From an uncultured Microcaldota archaeon (GTDB lineage Archaea; Micrarchaeota; Micrarchaeia; CAILAH01), in contig CAILAH010000013.1 in NCBI GenBank assembly GCA_903832205.1, positions 1-36,117 on the forward strand: a DNA stretch of 36,117 nucleotides, in the 5' to 3' direction. The notes beneath the pieces are model-generated. The model made no database searches. It was not told where the DNA came from and was given only the letters and a program-made list of their open reading frames with translations. Numbering within the stretch: position 1 is the stretch's first letter; each line of letters opens with the position of its first letter. A program made the translations under genes and the position numbers. Shown here piece after piece: positions 32,520 to 36,117 of the stretch.

Positions 32520-32604
32520 AATCACACTATCATTTTCTCACTAAATAAACCTATCGCCGCCATCAAAACCTTTAAATACCCTCCAAATCCCTAATCAGAA
32601 CGCA

Positions 32605-33960
32605 ATGAACGACGGCAAAAAGCGCTCGCTCTGGGAAAGAAGGATAGCCCCTGCGATCGCATCATTTTCATGCGCAGTGCTGATTGCGGTTAATGGCTGC
32701 GATTTCACTACGCTCAAGCCCATGGCCGAGCAAATCTCAGGCAAGGCAGCAACAACAATCACTCGCGTGGAAAAATACACGGACCGCAAGGGCACCGAGC
32801 TCACCTACAGGTATCTTGACTCGCTCGTGCGCATCAACAGGCTTCTCGGCAAGGAACCGCCCCGCCCTTCTCCACTCAAGTTAACTCTTCCAGACACTAT
32901 TCCAACCTTAATTTCGCACAAGCCCCTGCGCACGCTTGATGAAGGGCAGCTCAAGAAGCGGACCGCGTGCCTGGAGAACGGGGAGATATTCGAGTGCGAG
33001 CCCTGCGACGGGCATGACGGCCTCCCGCTTATTGATGCAAAGCCATCCGGATTGTTCAGGCACCTCAACGGCACCTATCTTCCACTTGAGAAGCTCGATG
33101 CCGAGTTTCCCGAAGCATCCGTGCGCGTCTATGACATCTCCTCGCGAACGCTTGTTGTTGATTCCGGCGATGAATTCTCAATCGATTCAGGCAATCTCGG
33201 AATGCTCGCCTCAAAAATGGGGGGCAAGATAAATACGCTTGATGATGCGCTCTCATTCTTCAAGACCGTTTTCTTTTCGGATTCAAAAGCGCACAGCGCG
33301 CTCGATTACATTACCAACTGCAGAAGCGGCATGTGCCTCTACTGGGACGGCAATTTCGCCGCAGGCCTGCTCGTTGACATGGCAAGCAAGAGGCCCTACG
33401 TCGTCTCGCTCTACTCCCAGAACCCGGAGCAAACGCTCTCAACCATTTATGCCCTAATGTCAGATGCATTCCTCCCGGACGGCCTTTATCTTGAGGCGGA
33501 CCTTACGCGCCGCCAGCTCTCAATAATCGATTCCGGAAAGGTGCTTGAAACAATCAGCATCGTCCGCGGCCGAGGCATTGACAAGCTGCGCCTGGGCGAC
33601 AAGCGCACGCCTTTAGGCCTCTACCACCTCTGTGAGATGCACGATTCATACTGGTACAAGTTCGTCCAGTTCGATTACCCGTCCCCGCACGACGCACTTC
33701 GCGGCCTCTCATCCGGCACCATCTCGCCAAATGATTACAAAAGAATCCTATCAAGCCACAAGAGGGGAAAGTGCCCGCCGCTCACAAAGCTCGGCGCCTA
33801 CGTTGGAATACACTCCACTTCGTCCGAGGGCCCGCTCCCAAACTGGGACTGGACCTACGGCTGCCTTGCAATGGAGCGCAGGGACATCGACCGCATGCTC
33901 AAAGTCGTTGCCAAGCGCGTCACCAAAGGCGAGCGCGTGCCAATCCTGATACGCATGTAG
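32605..33960 (+). CDS. Secreted L,D-transpeptidase (YkuD) domain protein
   Basis: 451 residues. An N-terminal signal or anchor ('APAIASFSCAVLIAVNGCDF', residues 15-34) is followed by a long linker region with Cys pairs ('TACLENGEIFECEPCDG') and a C-terminal YkuD domain from about residue 295: 'LEADLTRRQLSIIDSGK', 'KLRLGDKRTPLGLYHLCEM', and the catalytic 'GIHSTSSEG' (His403) with 'NWDWTYGCLAM' (Cys420). YkuD enzymes cross-link or trim peptidoglycan in bacteria, which archaea lack. A TATA box CCTTTAAATACCC is 25-30 nt before ATG 32605. Divergent from the 889-codon gene over about 85 bp. Confidence 0.85.
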   Translation: MNDGKKRSLWERRIAPAIASFSCAVLIAVNGCDFTTLKPMAEQISGKAATTITRVEKYTDRKGTELTYRYLDSLVRINRLLGKEPPRPSPLKLTLPDTIPTLISHKPLRTLDEGQLKKRTACLENGEIFECEPCDGHDGLPLIDAKPSGLFRHLNGTYLPLEKLDAEFPEASVRVYDISSRTLVVDSGDEFSIDSGNLGMLASKMGGKINTLDDALSFFKTVFFSDSKAHSALDYITNCRSGMCLYWDGNFAAGLLVDMASKRPYVVSLYSQNPEQTLSTIYALMSDAFLPDGLYLEADLTRRQLSIIDSGKVLETISIVRGRGIDKLRLGDKRTPLGLYHLCEMHDSYWYKFVQFDYPSPHDALRGLSSGTISPNDYKRILSSHKRGKCPPLTKLGAYVGIHSTSSEGPLPNWDWTYGCLAMERRDIDRMLKVVAKRVTKGERVPILIRM

Positions 33961-34002
33961 CAGAAACAATAATAACTTATACAATTCAAACTCCTTCATT
34001 AG

Positions 34003-35175
34003 GTGGTATTAATTCCAGTAGAGATTGAATTCTTTGAAGAAGACAAGAAAATCGTTTTGAGCGACCCCTCTAGCGTATCTAACCTGCGCAAGGCATTCTA
34101 CGGCACCAGCGAGGGCGCGGTCATTTTCCTATTTCCCGAAGAGGCGCTCTACGTCCTTGACGTGCGCAACGGCAAGTGCACTGGCGAGGACGGCGCCGAA
34201 ATCTCATTCAACCATCTCGCATCGCATTTCACAAATATCCCGCGCCTCATGACGCGCTACTATGCGTTCAAGGACTGGCGCGACCGCGGGCTCGTCATCC
34301 GCCCCGTTTCAGAGGCTACAGAGAATTATGAGCGCGCAACAACGCACAAGTACCCCTCGCCCGGCTACGAGGTGCCCATATACGACGTTTCCGCGCGCCT
34401 CTATACGGAAGACAATCTCTCAATCGTTGACAACGTTGAGATTGGGGAGAGGATGTATTTCGGCGACTGGTACGGCCAGTACGGCACCTACAAGGCGGAC
34501 AAGCACGGCAGGTTCAGCAAGCTCGACATCTACGAGACGCTCTTTCTCATGCGCCACGGCTCGCTAACGCTTGAGAATACCGATGAGGAAACCCTCCTGC
34601 GCGAGGCAAAGAAGAACAATGAGTTCTTCGAGCCCATCTACAGCGTCTATGAGGACTGGAGGCTGCGCGGGTTCGTGGTGAAGAGCGGGTTCAAGTTCGG
34701 CACGCATTTCAGGATTTATTTCCCGGGCGCCTCTCCGTCCCGCGGCCAGGACGACTGGATACACTCCAAGCACGTGCTTCACGTATTCCCGCGCGACATG
34801 CGGCTGCTCACGTCCGAGCTCTCCCGCGCAATCCGCGTCGCGCACTCCGTGAAGAAAACATTCATACTCGCAATCCCCGGTGAGAAGGCACCCGAGAAAA
34901 TCCCCGCGGATTTCCTGCTCTACCACCGCAAGAAGGAGGGCATCGAAACCCCAGACGACGGCAAGCCGCGCTACCTCATGCTCTCACTTAACGAAGATGA
35001 GAAGATAAGCGGCTCCTACCTCGCCGGCGCAATCGAATCCTCCAAGGCGGTCGGCCTCAACCTCATGCTCGCAATCGTCGACCGTGAAACCAGTGTCACC
35101 TACTACCGCGTCCGCAGGATCGAACTGAAGGACAGCAGGTACGAATACTACGAAATCGACTGGAAGCAGCCCTGA
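34003..35175 (+). CDS. endA: tRNA-splicing endonuclease, three-unit (epsilon-2 type)
   Basis: 390-residue endonuclease that cuts bulge-helix-bulge introns from tRNA precursors. Three units are visible. An N-terminal one ('RYYAFKDWRDRGLVIRP'). A catalytic one ('YEDWRLRGFVVKSG', 'GTHFRIYFPG' with Tyr239, 'WIHSKHVLHVF' with His254, 'RVAHSVKKTFILAI' with Lys284/285). A C-terminal one without catalytic residues ('GAIESSKAVGLNLMLAIVD', 'VTYYRVRRIEL'). This alphaN-alpha-betaC order and length match the epsilon-2 enzyme of ARMAN archaea, which accepts relaxed introns. GTG 34003 is about 25 nt after ACTTATAC, so leaderless. Confidence 0.9.
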   Translation: MVLIPVEIEFFEEDKKIVLSDPSSVSNLRKAFYGTSEGAVIFLFPEEALYVLDVRNGKCTGEDGAEISFNHLASHFTNIPRLMTRYYAFKDWRDRGLVIRPVSEATENYERATTHKYPSPGYEVPIYDVSARLYTEDNLSIVDNVEIGERMYFGDWYGQYGTYKADKHGRFSKLDIYETLFLMRHGSLTLENTDEETLLREAKKNNEFFEPIYSVYEDWRLRGFVVKSGFKFGTHFRIYFPGASPSRGQDDWIHSKHVLHVFPRDMRLLTSELSRAIRVAHSVKKTFILAIPGEKAPEKIPADFLLYHRKKEGIETPDDGKPRYLMLSLNEDEKISGSYLAGAIESSKAVGLNLMLAIVDRETSVTYYRVRRIELKDSRYEYYEIDWKQP

Positions 35176-35243
35176 GCTTTTTCTTTCGGTTTTCGTGCTG
35201 CGCACGAAAGCTCCTAAAGAAAAACCTCGGAAAAAGAAAGAGA
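35174..35243 (+). repeat. Intron-like hairpin sequence just downstream of endA
   Basis: The spacer after endA starts AGCTTTTTCTTTCGG, has an internal TTTTCGTGC-TGC-GCACGAAA hairpin, and ends in a 28-base stretch that matches 27 of 28 bases with the anticodon intron of tRNA-Arg (minus strand, 27161-27208 region). The first 12 bases (AGCTTTTTCTTT) also match that intron and the tRNA-Ala intron. It may act as a terminator, but the resemblance to tRNA introns is not explained by that. Confidence 0.65.
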
Positions 35244-35304
35244 CATCTGTTGTTTTCCCCGAATGGAAACGTTTTTATTACGTAATAAGTCCAATCATCT
35301 CGTT

Positions 35305-36096
35305 ATGTCGCCACAAAGCCTAATCGACCCAAAGAAAAAAGAGATAGTTCTACAAAGGATTAAAGACGGGAAGTCACCCTTTTGCGCAGAGAAGCCCGTC
35401 CCTGAAGCTCTTGCAGCTGAAGCCCAATCAGCAGATGGAAAAACAATCTCCGTGCCCAATTTCAATCTCGTAATTCTCAGCCAGAAGATGAGTTATACTC
35501 ATGCATGGAACGAAGCAATTGCATGCAACAAGAGAATCGTATCCCACACTCTTCACGATGATTACCTGACGAATAACAATCTCTGGAGACCATATGAGAA
35601 ATATTATCCTGCCTGGTGCCGCGAGTGGCTCGTCTATCCAAAGAAGGATGGCGTGTTTAAGCCCGGCAAGGACGTTAAGGATACCCACGAATTAAATGGT
35701 GAGCGCTGGCGCGTAATCTTTCCTGCAAGCCATATCCCGCAGCAGGCAATAAATGTAAAGGGAGTGGGCCTATTTATAGATCCAACAGATATAGACGTCA
35801 ATACAAGTAAGAGACGGCTAATCGTTCATACAACCATTCAGTCAGTAATAACTTTGAATGGCTTCATGCAGGAGGATGGCTGGGGCCAGGCAGACACAAA
35901 CACGCGCATTCCTCTTTCAGTTCCCGAGGATGTTTTGAATGCACTTGCAGACAATCAGAAGCGTTACCTGTGGAGAGTTGACGGAAATGGTATCCGGCCT
36001 CTGGCCCGCGGCGGCGGCAGCCTCATCTGTAACGTCTACGCCAACAGCAACGGCAACGGCATCGACTGGGTTTTCGGCGTATTCCTAATGCCCTGA
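35305..36096 (+). CDS. Paralogous family protein 5 (possible variable protein)
   Basis: 263 residues from ATG 35305 (codon 15 of the ORF-track entry), about 28 nt after a TTTTTATTA box, so it has its own promoter. It is the nearest relative of gene 4 (2801): 'SLIDPKKKEIVLQRIKDGKS', 'CREWLVYPKKDGVF', 'GVGLFIDPTDI', 'DTNTRIPLSVPEDVL' and 'KRYLWRVDGNGIRPLARGGG'. After that the segment turns to Asn/Ser/Gly ('NVYANSNGNG') and ends 'WVFGVFLMP'. 20 of the 21 codons 36004-36066 end in C, whereas only about 4 of the 25 preceding codons do. A T-rich terminator follows. Confidence 0.8.
   Translation: MSPQSLIDPKKKEIVLQRIKDGKSPFCAEKPVPEALAAEAQSADGKTISVPNFNLVILSQKMSYTHAWNEAIACNKRIVSHTLHDDYLTNNNLWRPYEKYYPAWCREWLVYPKKDGVFKPGKDVKDTHELNGERWRVIFPASHIPQQAINVKGVGLFIDPTDIDVNTSKRRLIVHTTIQSVITLNGFMQEDGWGQADTNTRIPLSVPEDVLNALADNQKRYLWRVDGNGIRPLARGGGSLICNVYANSNGNGIDWVFGVFLMP
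36004..36066 (+). other. Candidate diversity-generating variable region
   Basis: 21 codons, 20 ending in C, encoding Ala-Arg-Gly-Gly-Gly then Asn/Ser/Gly/Tyr-rich residues. NNC bias is what adenine-directed mutagenesis of AAC codons produces in DGR targets, and 'RGGGS' plus the closing 'FGV' resemble the 'RGGSW...GFR' ends of such lectin-fold proteins. No template repeat or RT is present in the window, so this is a hypothesis. Confidence 0.4.
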
Positions 36097-36117
36097 GCCA
36101 GTTTTTTCTTTAAAAAA

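Noticed and set aside
1-36117. CRISPR array, integrase, transposase or reverse transcriptase
   Set aside because: No regularly spaced repeats and no protein with integrase, transposase or YxDD reverse-transcriptase motifs were found among the ORFs.

Overview
The window reads as a chromosomal segment of a small-genome archaeon, most likely a DPANN lineage close to Micrarchaeota/ARMAN (inference). The evidence is: TATA-box promoters about 25 nt upstream of many start codons, so leaderless or near-leaderless genes; archaeal-type Taw1, Bud32, aCPSF2, XPD and MetAP-II; class III (archaellin/pilin-like) signal peptides; three intron-containing tRNAs; and a tRNA-splicing endonuclease with the three-unit (epsilon-2) layout described from ARMAN archaea. 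No integrase, transposase, reverse transcriptase or CRISPR array is visible.

Layout. 1-3.6 kb: a tandem array of four paralogous proteins of unknown function; a fifth copy sits alone at 35.3-36.1 kb. 3.6-7.7 kb: RNA/tRNA-processing genes (aCPSF2-like nuclease with an apparent CTG start, Bud32, Taw1), GNATs, a Lys-rich/acidic protein and a 24-residue Cys/Lys-rich peptide gene. 7.7-8.8 kb: a GNAT and an intron-containing tRNA-His inside a patch of short palindromes. 8.9-14.8 kb: exported protein, MetAP, DUF92 membrane protein, thioredoxin reductase, a pair of class III signal-peptide proteins, an orphan and an HD-domain protein. 14.8-21.2 kb: what looks like the entire lower half of the archaeal modified mevalonate pathway (IPK, UbiX, UbiD-type decarboxylase, both aconitase-X subunits, mevalonate kinase), next to a double-Lrp-type regulator. 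21.3-27.9 kb: metallo-beta-lactamase hydrolase, tRNA-Ala, adenosine-specific-kinase family protein, M20 peptidase, an AbrB-GNAT pair, a SpeD-like protein, a doubly interrupted tRNA-Arg and an anchored thioredoxin. 27.9-35.2 kb: XPD-like helicase, an 891-codon protein with a possible papain/NlpC-like N-terminus, a divergent secreted L,D-transpeptidase and the three-unit EndA.

Most notable. The five paralogs carry a C-terminal segment that looks like the variable region of a diversity-generating-retroelement target with a C-type-lectin/FGE-like fold: an 'RLPS' motif, a 'VRPxxRG(G)' motif, and then about 21-23 codons that in the best case end in C in 20 of 21 positions, unlike the gene upstream. 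No RT or template repeat is in the window, so this is a hypothesis. Second, the tRNA-Arg(CCT) gene has an extra intron between positions 9 and 10 with a recognisable bulge-helix-bulge, in a genome segment that also encodes the relaxed-specificity type of EndA. The other intron of this tRNA shares sequence with the spacer directly downstream of endA. No gene-free stretch longer than 300 bases was found.
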